A stretch of DNA of 64,000 bases from Anaerosoma tenue (GCF_023161965.1 NZ_JALNTY010000001.1:1-64000); one strand, 5' to 3'. Positions 27,226 through 36,442 are shown, numbered from the stretch's first letter. Made by a program: numbers and translations. The notes: generated by a model not told the origin, from the sequence alone.

Positions 27226-28239
27226 ATGGCCCTGCTTGAAGTCACGAACCTCAAGACGCACTTCACCACGCGGGACGGCGTGGTGCGAGCGGTCGACGGG
27301 GTCACGTTCGAGGTGAAGGAGGGGCATACCCTCGCGATCGTTGGCGAGTCCGGTTCCGGCAAGTCGGTCACCGCGCTCTCGCTGATGCGGCTGATCCCCG
27401 ATCCCCCCGGAAAGATCGTCGAAGGCCAGATCATGCTTCGTGGTGAGAGCGTCCTGGGCATGAACGAGAGTGCGGTGCGCTCCATGCGCGGGGACCGGAT
27501 CGCGATGATCTTCCAGGACCCGATGACCTCGCTCAACCCCGTGTTCAGAGTCGGCTACCAGATCGGCGAGGCGCTCCGCATCCACAAAGGGATGACTCGC
27601 AAGCAAGCCGATGCGCGGGCGGTGGAGATGCTCGACCTCGTGGGGATCCCCAACCCTGCACAGCGCGCGCGGGACTATCCCCACCAGTTCTCGGGTGGCA
27701 TGCGCCAGCGCGCCATGATCGCGATGGCTCTGGCATGCGACCCGGACATACTGATCGCCGACGAGCCCACCACGGCGCTGGACGTGACGATCCAGGCGCA
27801 GATCCTCGAGCTCATGATCGAGCTCCAGCAGCGCCAGGGCACCGCGATCATCATGATCACCCACGACCTTGGCGTCGTGGCCGACATGGCCAACGACGTG
27901 ATGGTGATGTATGCGGGCAAGCAGGTGGAGTACGGCAAGGCCGACGAGGTCTTCTATCGACCCCTGCATCCGTATACCTGGGGGTTGCTGGCGAGCCTCC
28001 CGCGGCACGACGTCGACGAGAAGGGCACGCTGCTTCCCATCGAGGGACAGCCTCCGAGCCTGATCGACGTTCCGCCGGGCTGCGCGTTCCACCCCCGGTG
28101 TCCGTACGCACAGGAACGCTGCAAGCGCGAGATACCGGAGTTGCGCGAGGTAGCGCCGGCGCATCTGGCCGCGTGTCACTTCGCCGGGCAGGTCGGCTTC
28201 GGCCAGGGTGCCGCGGGCAATGGCGAGGGGGTGGCGTGA
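27226..28239 (+). CDS. dppD: Peptide ABC transporter ATPase DppD-type
   Basis: A 337-residue ATP-binding subunit. Walker A is [10 protein letters not shown] near residues 38-47, the Q-loop [11 protein letters not shown], the signature FSGGMRQR, Walker [13 protein letters not shown], and the H-loop MITHDLGVV. The C-terminal oligopeptide/dipeptide extension includes [15 protein letters not shown], whose cysteines are the [4Fe-4S]-type cluster seen in some DppD proteins. It shares one base with the dppF start. Confidence 0.95.
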   Translation: MALLEVTNLKTHFTTRDGVVRAVDGVTFEVKEGHTLAIVGESGSGKSVTALSLMRLIPDPPGKIVEGQIMLRGESVLGMNESAVRSMRGDRIAMIFQDPMTSLNPVFRVGYQIGEALRIHKGMTRKQADARAVEMLDLVGIPNPAQRARDYPHQFSGGMRQRAMIAMALACDPDILIADEPTTALDVTIQAQILELMIELQQRQGTAIIMITHDLGVVADMANDVMVMYAGKQVEYGKADEVFYRPLHPYTWGLLASLPRHDVDEKGTLLPIEGQPPSLIDVPPGCAFHPRCPYAQERCKREIPELREVAPAHLAACHFAGQVGFGQGAAGNGEGVA

Positions 28240-29300
28240 TGGCCGAGCTTCTTCGTGTCGAGAACCTCGTCAAGCACTTCGCGGTCGACCAGGGGATCAT
28301 CGCGTCGCGCCTGAGCAAGAAGGTACACGCCGTGGACGGCGTGTCGTTCGGCGTGCGTTCCGGCGAGACTCTGGGTCTGGTAGGGGAGTCCGGCTGCGGA
28401 AAGTCCACCACGGGGCGATGCATCATCCGTTTGACCGAGCCGACGGACGGACGGGTCGAGTTCGATGGACGTGACGTTCTCGCGCTCAAGGGCAAGGACC
28501 TGCAGCAGTTCCGCCGCGAGGTGCAGTTCATCTTCCAGGACCCGTATGCCTCACTCAATCCGAGGATGACGATCGGCGAGATCGTCACCGAGCCGCTGGG
28601 GGTGCACCGGATCGGCACTCCGCTCGAGCGCCGGAATCGCGCGAAGGAACTGCTCGACGTCGTCGGCCTGAATCCCGAGCACATCAACCGCTACCCGCAT
28701 GAGTTCAGCGGCGGTCAGCGACAGAGGATCGGCATCGCTCGTGCGCTCGCCCTCCAGCCGCGCCTGGTGATCTGTGACGAGCCCGTCTCGGCGCTCGATG
28801 TGTCGATCCAGGCGCAGGTCATCAACCTGCTGGACGACCTTCAGGACCAGTTCGGCCTCACGTATGTCTTCATCGCTCACGACCTGTCGGTCGTGCGTCA
28901 CATCTCGGATCGCGTAGCGGTGATGTACCTGGGCAAGATCGTCGAGACCGGTGACTGGCGCGGGCTCTACGACCAGCCACATCACCCGTACACGCAGTCG
29001 TTGCTGTCGGCGGTGCCGGTGCCGGACCCCGACAAGCAGCGAGCACGCCAGCGCATCATCCTGGAGGGTGACGTCCCGAGCCCGATAGACCCGCCCAGCG
29101 GGTGCCGCTTCCATACCCGTTGTCCGATCGCGCAGGAGCGGTGCTCGATCGAAGAGCCTGAGCTGCGGGATGTGGGGTCGGGTCAACAGGTGGCGTGCCA
29201 CTTCGCCAAGCCGTTCCCGATCCCGGAGAGCCTGGGTGTGTCGAGTGGCTATGCCACCGCGGATACCGCTGAGGCGCCATCTACCACGAGCGGCGCATGA
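28239..29300 (+). CDS. dppF: Peptide ABC transporter ATPase DppF-type
   Basis: A 353-residue ATPase pairing with DppD. Walker [13 protein letters not shown] lies near residues 48-59, the Q-loop [11 protein letters not shown], signature [15 protein letters not shown], Walker [13 protein letters not shown]-loop IAHDLSVV, and the C-terminal [14 protein letters not shown] motif. An insertion ([19 protein letters not shown]) after the first strand is typical of DppF. ATG 28239 overlaps the dppD stop by one base; the longer open frame upstream is shadow. It is the last gene of the operon. Confidence 0.95.
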   Translation: MAELLRVENLVKHFAVDQGIIASRLSKKVHAVDGVSFGVRSGETLGLVGESGCGKSTTGRCIIRLTEPTDGRVEFDGRDVLALKGKDLQQFRREVQFIFQDPYASLNPRMTIGEIVTEPLGVHRIGTPLERRNRAKELLDVVGLNPEHINRYPHEFSGGQRQRIGIARALALQPRLVICDEPVSALDVSIQAQVINLLDDLQDQFGLTYVFIAHDLSVVRHISDRVAVMYLGKIVETGDWRGLYDQPHHPYTQSLLSAVPVPDPDKQRARQRIILEGDVPSPIDPPSGCRFHTRCPIAQERCSIEEPELRDVGSGQQVACHFAKPFPIPESLGVSSGYATADTAEAPSTTSGA

Positions 29301-29323
29301 CCGGCCCACGATGGGAATCGGTC

Positions 29324-29352
29324 TAGGCAGTCTCGGAACGTCTTGTTATACT
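29324..29352 (+). promoter_or_regulatory. Promoter for tRNA-Leu
   Basis: TAGGCA at 29324-29329 and TATACT at 29347-29352 with a 17-base spacer, 30 bases before the tRNA 5' end. The -10 is strong and the -35 matches four of six consensus positions. Confidence 0.5.
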
Positions 29353-29382
29353 CTCGTTCGCTGCCCCCACGGCAGCAGCTCT

Positions 29383-29468
29383 GTCCGAGTGGCGGAATGG
29401 CAGACGCGCTAGGTTGAGGGCCTAGTGTCCTTAGGGACGTGCGAGTTCAACTCTCGCCTCGGACACCA
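29383..29468 (+). tRNA. tRNA-Leu (anticodon GAG)
   Basis: An 86-base tRNA with the CCA end encoded. The acceptor stem GTCCGAG (29383-29389) pairs with CTCGGAC (29458-29464). The anticodon stem CTAGG/CCTAG encloses TTGAGGG, placing GAG at 29416-29418. A long variable arm (TGTCCTTAGGGACG) marks it as class II. The T-loop is GTTCAAC. Confidence 0.97.
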
Positions 29469-29478
29469 GAAACGATCA

Positions 29479-29508
29479 GGGCCTCTTCCCGGAAACGGGG
29501 AGGGGCCC
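29479..29508 (+). terminator. Terminator-like hairpin after tRNA-Leu
   Basis: GGGCCTCTTCCC at 29479-29490 pairs with GGGGAGGGGCCC at 29497-29508, with G-U pairs, around a six-base loop. TGTCTCTGT follows in place of a pure U-run. Confidence 0.65.
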
Positions 29509-29589
29509 TGTCTCTGTCCGGGGTATCATGGCGCCCCTGCCGGCCACGTGTGGGTACAGTGACCACAGGGAGACAGGCGCGCAACGGGG

Positions 29590-30087
29590 GTGGGGATGAT
29601 GCCCGAAGGGGCCAAGAACGATTGGCGGACGCTGCCGCTCGGCTGCACCATGACGTTGCTCTGGGGCTTGATCGGGATAGCCGCGCTCGTTGCGGCGGTC
29701 TACTTCCTGGTGCTCGCGCCTGGCGCCGAGTCGAACGATCTGCGCCGCTACAGCATCTACGGGGTCACGGAACGCGGTGCGAACCACCTCTACACGTTCG
29801 AGTTCGTCGGCGAGGGCGATTCGGGAACCATACGCGTGCTGGAAGACGAGACCGGGGGCGGGACGTTCGAGATCGATGGCGGTTCGATCCGCATCGACAT
29901 GGAGCGCAAGGTTCCCGATCCGGGCACGCAGGAGCGACAGCCCAACGTCTTCGAGGGCACGATCACGCCCGATGGCTCACGTATCGAGGGCACGTGGCGC
30001 TCGGCGGACTACGAGGGATATGCCGATGGCACCTTCGTGGTGTTCGACGAGTGGGTGGAGTGCCCGTTCTACGCGGAGCTGGAGTAA
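29590..30087 (+). CDS. Single-pass membrane protein with exported beta-rich domain
   Basis: A 165-residue protein. Residues ~20-45 form one membrane helix (MTLLWGLIGIAALVAAVYFL), and the remainder is a predicted beta-rich outside domain with HLYTFEFVGEGDSGTIRV, GGGTFEIDGGSIRI and GTITPDGSRIEGTW. The last pattern resembles small lipocalin-like or carbohydrate-type beta proteins, but no family was recognised. GTG 29590 or ATG 29596 could be the start. The metallophosphoesterase gene follows 61 bases downstream. Confidence 0.7.
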   Translation: MGMMPEGAKNDWRTLPLGCTMTLLWGLIGIAALVAAVYFLVLAPGAESNDLRRYSIYGVTERGANHLYTFEFVGEGDSGTIRVLEDETGGGTFEIDGGSIRIDMERKVPDPGTQERQPNVFEGTITPDGSRIEGTWRSADYEGYADGTFVVFDEWVECPFYAELE

Positions 30088-30148
30088 GGCGGTAGCCGCC
30101 GCTACGGTGCGGGGCGCACGTGGTGTACCCTTTCGGGAGGGGGTGACC

Positions 30149-31042
30149 ATGCGCACGCAGCAGCGACTCACCGAGGCCTACCAGAACGCACGCGTGATCT
30201 CGTTCGATGACGAGTCGAGATTCGTCTTCATCAGCGACTGTCATCGCGGCGACGGCAGCCTCTCCGACGAATTCATGCGCAACGAGAACTCGTATCTGCA
30301 TGCGCTCAACTACTACTACCGCAACGGTTTCGTCTACGTCGAGGTGGGCGATGGTGACGAGCTGTGGGAGCACCCTCACTTCAAGCACATCCGCGGCGCG
30401 CACCACGACACGTTCCGCGCGATCGAGCGCTTCTTCGACGACGGGCGGTATGTCCTCATCTGGGGCAATCACAACAATTTCCTGCGAGACACGTCGTACG
30501 TGGAGAAGAATCTGCACGTCCACCACAACGAGTACACCGGCGAGGTGTACGAGTTCATGCCGGGCATCGAGCCGATCGAGTCGGTAGTGTTCCAACACGA
30601 CCCGAGCGGGCAGGAGATCGTGGTGCTCCACGGGCACCAGGGGGACTTCGCCAACGACCAGTTCTGGTGGCCCACCATGTTCGCGCTGCGCCACTTCTGG
30701 CGGTACGTACATGCGCTCGGCGCCAGAAACCCCGCCAGTCCCGCGAAGAACACGCTGAAGCGGCACAAGATCGAGCGGCACTATACCAAGTGGATCAAGG
30801 CGCACAAGAAGGCGCTCATCTGCGGTCACACGCATCGGTTCAAGTATCCGCGCGACGGAGAGGTGCCGTACTTCAACGCAGGCTGCTGCGTCTACCCCAC
30901 GATGCTGACCGCCATCGAGCTCTCGCGTGGTGAACTGCGGTTGGTCCTGTGGCACGTGGTCTCCGACGCCGATGGACATCTCAAGGTCGAGCGTCGTGTG
31001 ATCGGCGGACCCGAGCCCGTGGGGCGGTTCGCGATGGGGTGA
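30149..31042 (+). CDS. Calcineurin-like metallophosphoesterase
   Basis: A 297-residue phosphoesterase with a two-metal site. Motifs in order: ISDCHRGDG (DxH), VGDGDELW (resembling the GDxxDLW of LpxH-type enzymes), WGNHNNFL (GNH followed by Asn where Asp or Glu is usual), VLHGHQGDF and ICGHTHRF. ATG 30149 follows GGGAGGGGG; the longer upstream frame is antisense-like shadow of the preceding gene. The substrate is unknown; a UDP-diacylglucosamine role would not fit a Gram-positive envelope. Confidence 0.8.
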   Translation: MRTQQRLTEAYQNARVISFDDESRFVFISDCHRGDGSLSDEFMRNENSYLHALNYYYRNGFVYVEVGDGDELWEHPHFKHIRGAHHDTFRAIERFFDDGRYVLIWGNHNNFLRDTSYVEKNLHVHHNEYTGEVYEFMPGIEPIESVVFQHDPSGQEIVVLHGHQGDFANDQFWWPTMFALRHFWRYVHALGARNPASPAKNTLKRHKIERHYTKWIKAHKKALICGHTHRFKYPRDGEVPYFNAGCCVYPTMLTAIELSRGELRLVLWHVVSDADGHLKVERRVIGGPEPVGRFAMG

Positions 31043-31099
31043 GGCCGTCAGGCTCGCATCGTGCTACGGTTGTCCGACGAGGCTCCCTGAAGGAGTTGG

Positions 31100-31819
31100 G
31101 TGATCGATCTCGTTCCCATATTCGTGGGTGACGGCGTTCCTGCCGGGTGTGTCCGGTGCGGGGCGGCCGGCGCTTCCACGTACTTGCCCGTGGAGACGAT
31201 AGCCGCAGCGATCGCAGAGACCGCGACGGCCGATGGCGTGGTGCTGACCGGGCCTGAACCGTTCGCCCATCCTGACTTGCCCCGCGTGGTTGCTGCGTGC
31301 CGGGATGCCGGCGTCTCCCGGATCGCCATCGAGACGGATGGCGGTGCGCTGTCGGTCCCGGGCAACGCTCACGGTGTCCTGCTCTCGGGCGTACGGCATC
31401 TGTGGGTGCGTGTGCTGGGCTCCTCGGATGAGATGCACGATACCCTCGCGGGGAAACGTGGCATCGCTCAAGCGATGCGGGCCGGTGTCGCGGGCTACCT
31501 CGCGAATGCGGAGGCGGAGCGCCTCCAGGTGGCGGTGACCGCGGTCGTTCCGGTGTGCGAGCACGATCTGGCCGAGTTGCCGGCGATCGTGGCGTACTGC
31601 GCCGCACAGGGCTTCCATGCGGCGCGGCTCGTGGCGGCCGGGGCGCTCCCTTCGTCCGCGGAGACGATCGTGGCAGCCGCATGTGACACGGGCATGGTGA
31701 ACCATCTGTGGGTCGCCGTGGATGAGTCTCTGCCGCTTCCGCCCTCCCATCGTCTTCACGGCGAGGTCGACGGCGGCCCCGGTGCCTCCTCCCGCTCTGA
31801 AGCGGGTGAGTCGTCGTGA
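31100..31819 (+). CDS. Degenerate radical-SAM-like barrel protein
   Basis: A 239-residue protein shaped like the first part of a radical SAM enzyme. GCVRCGAAGAS sits where the CxxxCxxC cluster loop would be, but only two Cys (CxxC) remain. VLTGPEPFAHPDLPRVV matches the radical SAM GGEP motif and following helix, and VSRIAIETDG matches the next strand. A further barrel continues to a low-complexity tail. GTG 31100 follows AAGGAG. The stop overlaps the cobalamin-type radical SAM gene by four bases. It probably cannot bind a normal [4Fe-4S]-SAM cluster; it may be a partner or scaffold. Confidence 0.6.
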   Translation: MIDLVPIFVGDGVPAGCVRCGAAGASTYLPVETIAAAIAETATADGVVLTGPEPFAHPDLPRVVAACRDAGVSRIAIETDGGALSVPGNAHGVLLSGVRHLWVRVLGSSDEMHDTLAGKRGIAQAMRAGVAGYLANAEAERLQVAVTAVVPVCEHDLAELPAIVAYCAAQGFHAARLVAAGALPSSAETIVAAACDTGMVNHLWVAVDESLPLPPSHRLHGEVDGGPGASSRSEAGESS

Positions 31820-33093
31820 CCGCGCCTCTCAAGGTCGTGTTGCTGGCGATCAACTCGCCCGGCTATCAGTCGCTCGCCCTCGGCTACCTGCGGGCCTACG
31901 CTCAGGCTGACTCCAGGTTGCAGGGCCGCGTGGGCTTCCAGACGCTCGACCTCACCACCTCGGATGACCCCTGGTGGATCGCGTATCGCGTGATCGCGCT
32001 CGAGCCCCAAGTGCTCGCCGTCTCGGTGTTCTGCTGGAACGCGAGCGCGGTTCACGATGTCTGCCGCATCGTCAGGCAGGCGCTGCCCGGTATCCGCATC
32101 GTTCTCGGCGGACCTGAGGTAGGGCCCGTGGCGGACGAGGTGCTGCGGGCGCACCCCGAGGTGGACGCGGTGGTGAGAGGCGAGGGCGAGGCCGCCTTTG
32201 CCGACGTCCTCGATCTTGCGCGTCGGGAGAAGCCGTTCACGCGTGCGGATGGGGTCACCGCACGCAATGCCGCGGGCGAGGTGGTGGCCGCCCCGGACAG
32301 GCCGCTCATCGCCGATCTCGACACCATCCCGTCGCCATACCTCACGGGTATCGTGGAGCCGCGCGAGGGGAGCGCGTACATCGAGACCTTCCGGGGTTGC
32401 CCGCATGCCTGCGGCTACTGTTTCGAGGGTAAGGGTTACGGACGGATCCGATCGTTCGGGAAAGACCGTGTGGAGGCGGAGATCGCCTACCTGGCAGATG
32501 AGCGGGGTGTGCGGCAGTTCTCGTTCATCGACTCGGTCTTCAACCTCACCCCGGGCAGGCTGGAATGGCTTGCGGGTGCGCTCGAGCCCTACGCACGACA
32601 GGGGCTCACCCTGCATACCGTGGAGGTCGATATCGAGCGCGTGGATGATGAGGCGGCCGCCCTGCTCCGGCGGGCGGGGGTCATCTCTGTCGAGACCGGG
32701 CCCCAGAGCGTGGGGGAAGCGGCGCTGGCGGCATGTCGTCGACCGTTCGACCCGACGCGGTTCACGGCGGGTGTGGAGGCGCTCAAGCGGCACGGCATCT
32801 CGGTGGAGTGCGATCTCATAGCGGGGTTGCCGGAAGACACCGCGGATGACTTCCTTGAGGGACTGCGGTTCTGTCTCGACCTCGACCCTGGCAAGATCCA
32901 GACCTCCACCTTGCACGTACTCCCGGGCACGGACCTCTATGCACGTGCCGATGAGCTCGGCCTGCGGTTCGACCCACGACCACCGCACGAGATCGTGGCC
33001 ACCGACGATATCGGCTTCGCCGACCTGCGGCGCCTGGAGGCCCGCTCGATCTACATCGCCCGCCTGTACGGCTCCCGGATCGAAGGAGCGTGA
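31816..33093 (+). CDS. Cobalamin-binding-domain radical SAM enzyme
   Basis: A 425-residue enzyme of the B12-binding radical SAM class. The N-terminal Rossmann-like domain (about 1-140) has LAINSPGYQSLALGYLRAY and VLGGPEVGPVADEVL; it lacks the His of DxHxxG, as in many members. The radical SAM domain (about 180-400) has the cluster motif CPHACGYC near residue 196 and TGPQSVG and DLIAGLPEDT downstream. Such enzymes perform methylations or rearrangements on unactivated carbons. The substrate is unknown. An aminotransferase gene starts two bases after the stop. Confidence 0.85.
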   Translation: MTAPLKVVLLAINSPGYQSLALGYLRAYAQADSRLQGRVGFQTLDLTTSDDPWWIAYRVIALEPQVLAVSVFCWNASAVHDVCRIVRQALPGIRIVLGGPEVGPVADEVLRAHPEVDAVVRGEGEAAFADVLDLARREKPFTRADGVTARNAAGEVVAAPDRPLIADLDTIPSPYLTGIVEPREGSAYIETFRGCPHACGYCFEGKGYGRIRSFGKDRVEAEIAYLADERGVRQFSFIDSVFNLTPGRLEWLAGALEPYARQGLTLHTVEVDIERVDDEAAALLRRAGVISVETGPQSVGEAALAACRRPFDPTRFTAGVEALKRHGISVECDLIAGLPEDTADDFLEGLRFCLDLDPGKIQTSTLHVLPGTDLYARADELGLRFDPRPPHEIVATDDIGFADLRRLEARSIYIARLYGSRIEGA

Positions 33094-33094
33094 C

Positions 33095-34264
33095 GTGTCC
33101 GCGATATCACAACGCGCACTGTCCATACGCCCGTTCATCGTGATGGACGTGGTTGCCCGGGCGCGCGAGCTCGAGGCGTCGGGCCGCGACATCGTCCATC
33201 TCGAGATCGGCGATCCCGACTTCAGCACGCCCGAGGTGATCGTCCGTGCCGCCGAGGCGGCGATGGACGCTGGTGATACGGGCTACACGCAATCGCTCGG
33301 ACTGCCCGGCTTGCGCGAAGCGGTGACACTGCGGGCACGGGAGGACTACGGGGTCAGTGTGGACCCGAACACGGTCGTGGTGACGCAGGGCACGTCGCCC
33401 GCGATGCTGCTGCTCTTCGGCTCGCTGCTCGATCCGGGCGACGAGGTCATCATGCCGGACCCCTGCTACCCCGCGTACCCCAATTACGTGAACTTCCTGG
33501 GCGGGGTACCCGTGTCGGTGCGGGTGCGCGCGGAGGACGGGTTCCGCTTCCGCATCGACGAGGTGGAGCGCGCGATCACGCCACGCACGAAAGCCATCAT
33601 GGTGAACTCCCCTTCGAACCCTACGGGCGGGGTCCTTGGCGAAGCCGACCTGCGTCATCTTGCCGCGTTGGCCGAGCGGCACGGCATCTGGCTCGCCAGC
33701 GACGAGATCTACCACGGACTCCAGTTCGAGGGCCGCCCGCGCTCCGTGCTGGAGTTCACCGACCGGGCGTTCGTCCTCAACGGCTTCTCCAAGGCGTACG
33801 CGATGACCGGGTGGCGTCTCGGCTACCTGATCGCGCCTCCGGAGTTCGTTAGGCCCGCCGAGAAGATCCAGCAGAACTTCTTCCTGTGCGCGAGCAACTT
33901 CGTACAGGTGGCCGGTACCACGGCGCTGTTGGAGGCCCAGGACGACGTTGCGAGGATGCGCTCGGTGTACGACGAACGTCGGCGCTATCTTGTTCCGGCC
34001 CTGCGGGAGGTGGGGCTCACGGTGGCCACTAAGCCGCTCGGCGCGTTCTATGTGTTCGCCGACGCCACGGCGTGGGGTCGTGATTCGGTTGCGCTCGCGG
34101 GCCGTCTGCTCGAGGAAGCGGGTGTGGCGGCGGCTCCCGGCGTGGACTTCGGCCCCGGAGGGGAAGGCTTCCTGCGGTTCAGCTACGCCACGTCGATGGA
34201 ACGTCTGCACGAGGGTGTCTCGCGGCTGGCCGGGTGGGCGTCAGCGAACGGATCGGGCGGCTGA
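33095..34264 (+). CDS. Pyridoxal-phosphate aminotransferase, class I/II
   Basis: A 389-residue fold-type I aminotransferase of the AspC/AlaA-like group. Motifs: LEIGDPDFSTP near the start, TQGTSPAMLLLFGSLLDPGDEV, DPCYPAYPNY, NSPSNPTGG with the cofactor-contacting Asn, ASDEIYHGL, and the Schiff-base Lys in NGFSKAYAMTGWRLGY near residue 232. GTG 33095 is chosen since it directly follows the radical SAM stop and precedes conserved sequence; the longer frame is shadow. The substrate is unknown; the linkage to the radical SAM pair suggests a shared amino-acid-derived pathway. Confidence 0.9.
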   Translation: MSAISQRALSIRPFIVMDVVARARELEASGRDIVHLEIGDPDFSTPEVIVRAAEAAMDAGDTGYTQSLGLPGLREAVTLRAREDYGVSVDPNTVVVTQGTSPAMLLLFGSLLDPGDEVIMPDPCYPAYPNYVNFLGGVPVSVRVRAEDGFRFRIDEVERAITPRTKAIMVNSPSNPTGGVLGEADLRHLAALAERHGIWLASDEIYHGLQFEGRPRSVLEFTDRAFVLNGFSKAYAMTGWRLGYLIAPPEFVRPAEKIQQNFFLCASNFVQVAGTTALLEAQDDVARMRSVYDERRRYLVPALREVGLTVATKPLGAFYVFADATAWGRDSVALAGRLLEEAGVAAAPGVDFGPGGEGFLRFSYATSMERLHEGVSRLAGWASANGSGG

Positions 34265-34412
34265 TGCAGGAGCGTCCGTGCGCCCGTCGAAGACCACGGA
34301 GTGACCGTTCGGCGCCGTCCGGCGCCGGAGGAGCCGCCGAACGGTTCATCGGCGCCACTCATCGGTCAGTGCTGGAGTGGACCGTGGACTTTGCCGATAC
34401 AAAGAACGTCAA

Positions 34413-34428
34413 CGGTACGGCGCTTGCT
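34413..34428 (+). promoter_or_regulatory. Candidate sigma-54 promoter before PHP gene
   Basis: CGGTACGGCGCTTGCT matches the -24/-12 consensus (TGGCAC, five bases, TTGCW) except at two positions, with GG and GC ten bases apart. The expected start is near 34439, 30 bases before GTG 34469. It is weaker than the sites at 39860 and 44200. Confidence 0.4.
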
Positions 34429-34468
34429 GTAACCGCGTGGGTATCCACCGACCGAGGATAGGGGCAGT

Positions 34469-35215
34469 GTGAGCACACAGGTCTGGAGCAAGGCCGACCT
34501 CCACATCCATTCGATGCACAGCGACGGGCTCGCCAGCGTGCCGGAGATCCTGGAGTACGCCGCCAGCGAGACCGACCTCACGGTCATCGCGATCACCGAC
34601 CACAACACCATCGAGGGCGCTCTCTTCGCGAAGGAGCTCGAAGAGATGTACGACATCGAAGTCGTAGTCGGCGAAGAGGTGTCCACCACCGAGGGGCACG
34701 TGCTCGGACTGTTCCTCACGGAGGAGATACCACCCGGACTCACCCCCACCGAGACGATCCGCAGGATCAGCGAGCAGGGCGGCATCGCGATTATCCCGCA
34801 TCCGTTCTCCGCGCGCGGTGTCTTCGGCCCGTTCGGCAGGAGCAAGCTCGCCGACGCCGTCCGCGACATGGCGTTCAACGCGCTTGAGGTCTACAACTCC
34901 GTCCCGGGTCTGATCTGGGCCAACCGTCTCGCGGCCAAGATGTTCAGCGGCGGCCTCGGGGTGGCAGCGGTAGGCGGTTCCGACGCCCACGTCCTGAGGG
35001 CGGTAGGCAAGGGGTACACGGTCTTCCGTGGCAGTACCGCGGAGGAGCTGCGCGCGAGCATCGATGCGCTCGAGACACATGCCGAGGCGGACCGCGGCGG
35101 ACTTGCGCTGGCGTTCCGCTACATGCGCAGCATCCCCCAGATCCGCAGGCGGCAGGCGTTCAATCAGGAGCGCTGCAAGGTCTCGCGCCGAAGCATGGCC
35201 TCAGAGCGGGCGTAG
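34469..35215 (+). CDS. PHP-domain phosphoesterase
   Basis: A 248-residue PHP-fold metal-dependent phosphoesterase. KADLHIHSMHSDG near residues 8-20 is the first metal motif, AITDHNTIEGA the second, GEEVSTTEGHVLG the third, IPHPFS and GGSDAHVLRAVGKGYT the last. The family includes 3',5'-bisphosphate nucleotide phosphatases and histidinol phosphatases; the small size and TTEGHVLGLFL resemble the former type of stand-alone PHP. GTG 34469 follows GATAGGGGCA. Its 3' end overlaps the convergent ferrochelatase-like gene by 15 bases. Confidence 0.85.
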   Translation: MSTQVWSKADLHIHSMHSDGLASVPEILEYAASETDLTVIAITDHNTIEGALFAKELEEMYDIEVVVGEEVSTTEGHVLGLFLTEEIPPGLTPTETIRRISEQGGIAIIPHPFSARGVFGPFGRSKLADAVRDMAFNALEVYNSVPGLIWANRLAAKMFSGGLGVAAVGGSDAHVLRAVGKGYTVFRGSTAEELRASIDALETHAEADRGGLALAFRYMRSIPQIRRRQAFNQERCKVSRRSMASERA

Positions 35216-36442
35216 GTCGTCTTCCTGCGGCTCGAGTGCGGCGCTCGCGGCATCGACCACCGCCTGCACGATCGTGTCGTCATCACCCCACGCATTCAGG
35301 GTGATCACCCGCACGTCACGCGGGACCCTCGCGTACGTCGCCGCGCGCTCGAGGTCGAGCATCGTGTCCAGGGTGGGTAGCACCGTCGTCGACGGGGCGA
35401 GGATGATGTGACGGCATCCGAGGGCGGCGAGGTGCCGCACCACCTCGGTCACGTCGGGAGCCTGCCAGTCGAGCGATCCGCAGCGTATGCGGTCGCCCTC
35501 GATCCCGGCCTCCATCAGCGCCATCCGCACACGCTGGTCGAAGTAGTTCTCGGTCTCGGCCGCGGCAGGGTGGCGTCGGGCCCATTCCTCCGGCATCCCC
35601 ATCCCGACGAGTGCGACACCCACGTCCGCGAGCTCGGCTCCGGTGGTGGAGGCGAGTATGCGGTCGGCCATACGCCTCACAAGCGATGCGTCGTCCCATA
35701 TCGCTCCGGCGGTGACCACGGTGGGCGTGTCGGCCTCGTGTTCCAGGGGGCCGAGTGTGGCGAGCGCCGCTTCAGCGGTGATCGTCCCCGGCGGATCCAG
35801 CGCCACGACCGCGATGCAGGCGACACCCGAGCACGCCTGGGCGGCCACCGTCTCGACCAGACCGCCTGGGCGGTGGCACGGTGCGAGATCCACGCGCACC
35901 CCGGGTATCGTTGCTGCGCGCCGGCCGATCTTGTCGAGGAGCGAGCGTGCCACCGGTGCTCCCGGAGCCGTGTTGCCCACCGCGCGATAGCGGGCCTTCT
36001 CGGCAAGGAACACGAACGGTACCGCAGTGAGGGGCAGGTCGATCGCCGCCTGCTCACGGAGTATCTCCTGGCGGTACGCGATCGCGCGGGGATCGTAGTG
36101 GTCGGGCTCCGTGCACGTCAGCACGATGATCCCGGTGCCGTCCCCGTCTTCAGGGCACCGGACGGTTGCGGGGCGGCGAGCTCGCACCAGGTTGGGGATG
36201 GCCGAGGTGAGGATCGTGTAGCCGAGCACGACCCCCGCGATCAGCGTTGCGATCGCCGCAGCGATCGCCAGTGGGGTAGAGTAGTCCTGGGAGAGGGTTC
36301 CCAGCACGTAGAGTCCTCCAAGGAAGCCGGCCGCGCCGAGCGGGACCGTGGCTGCGGCGTAGTGTCGGGGCAGCACCATGGCGGCCACGAGACATGCTCC
36401 GGACACGAGACCGCCCGCTAACAAGGCGAGCCAGTACAGCAT
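35201..36442 (-). CDS. Membrane-anchored ferrochelatase-like protein
   Basis: A 413-residue protein. Residues 1-85 hold three membrane helices. The remaining ~320 residues resemble ferrochelatase (HemH): IIVLTCTEPDHYDPRAIAY matches the opening strand and loop, ARYRAVGNTAPG matches YRxIGGxSP, and DVGVALVGMGMPEEW lines up with the active-site SAHGxP loop. There the catalytic His appears to be Met, and the later LExLxD motif reads LDTMLD. It may therefore be an inactive or altered chelatase. ATG at 36442 has AGGAGGTCTG just upstream. No other heme gene is nearby. Confidence 0.55.
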   Translation of the reverse strand: MLYWLALLAGGLVSGACLVAAMVLPRHYAAATVPLGAAGFLGGLYVLGTLSQDYSTPLAIAAAIATLIAGVVLGYTILTSAIPNLVRARRPATVRCPEDGDGTGIIVLTCTEPDHYDPRAIAYRQEILREQAAIDLPLTAVPFVFLAEKARYRAVGNTAPGAPVARSLLDKIGRRAATIPGVRVDLAPCHRPGGLVETVAAQACSGVACIAVVALDPPGTITAEAALATLGPLEHEADTPTVVTAGAIWDDASLVRRMADRILASTTGAELADVGVALVGMGMPEEWARRHPAAAETENYFDQRVRMALMEAGIEGDRIRCGSLDWQAPDVTEVVRHLAALGCRHIILAPSTTVLPTLDTMLDLERAATYARVPRDVRVITLNAWGDDDTIVQAVVDAASAALEPQEDDLRPL

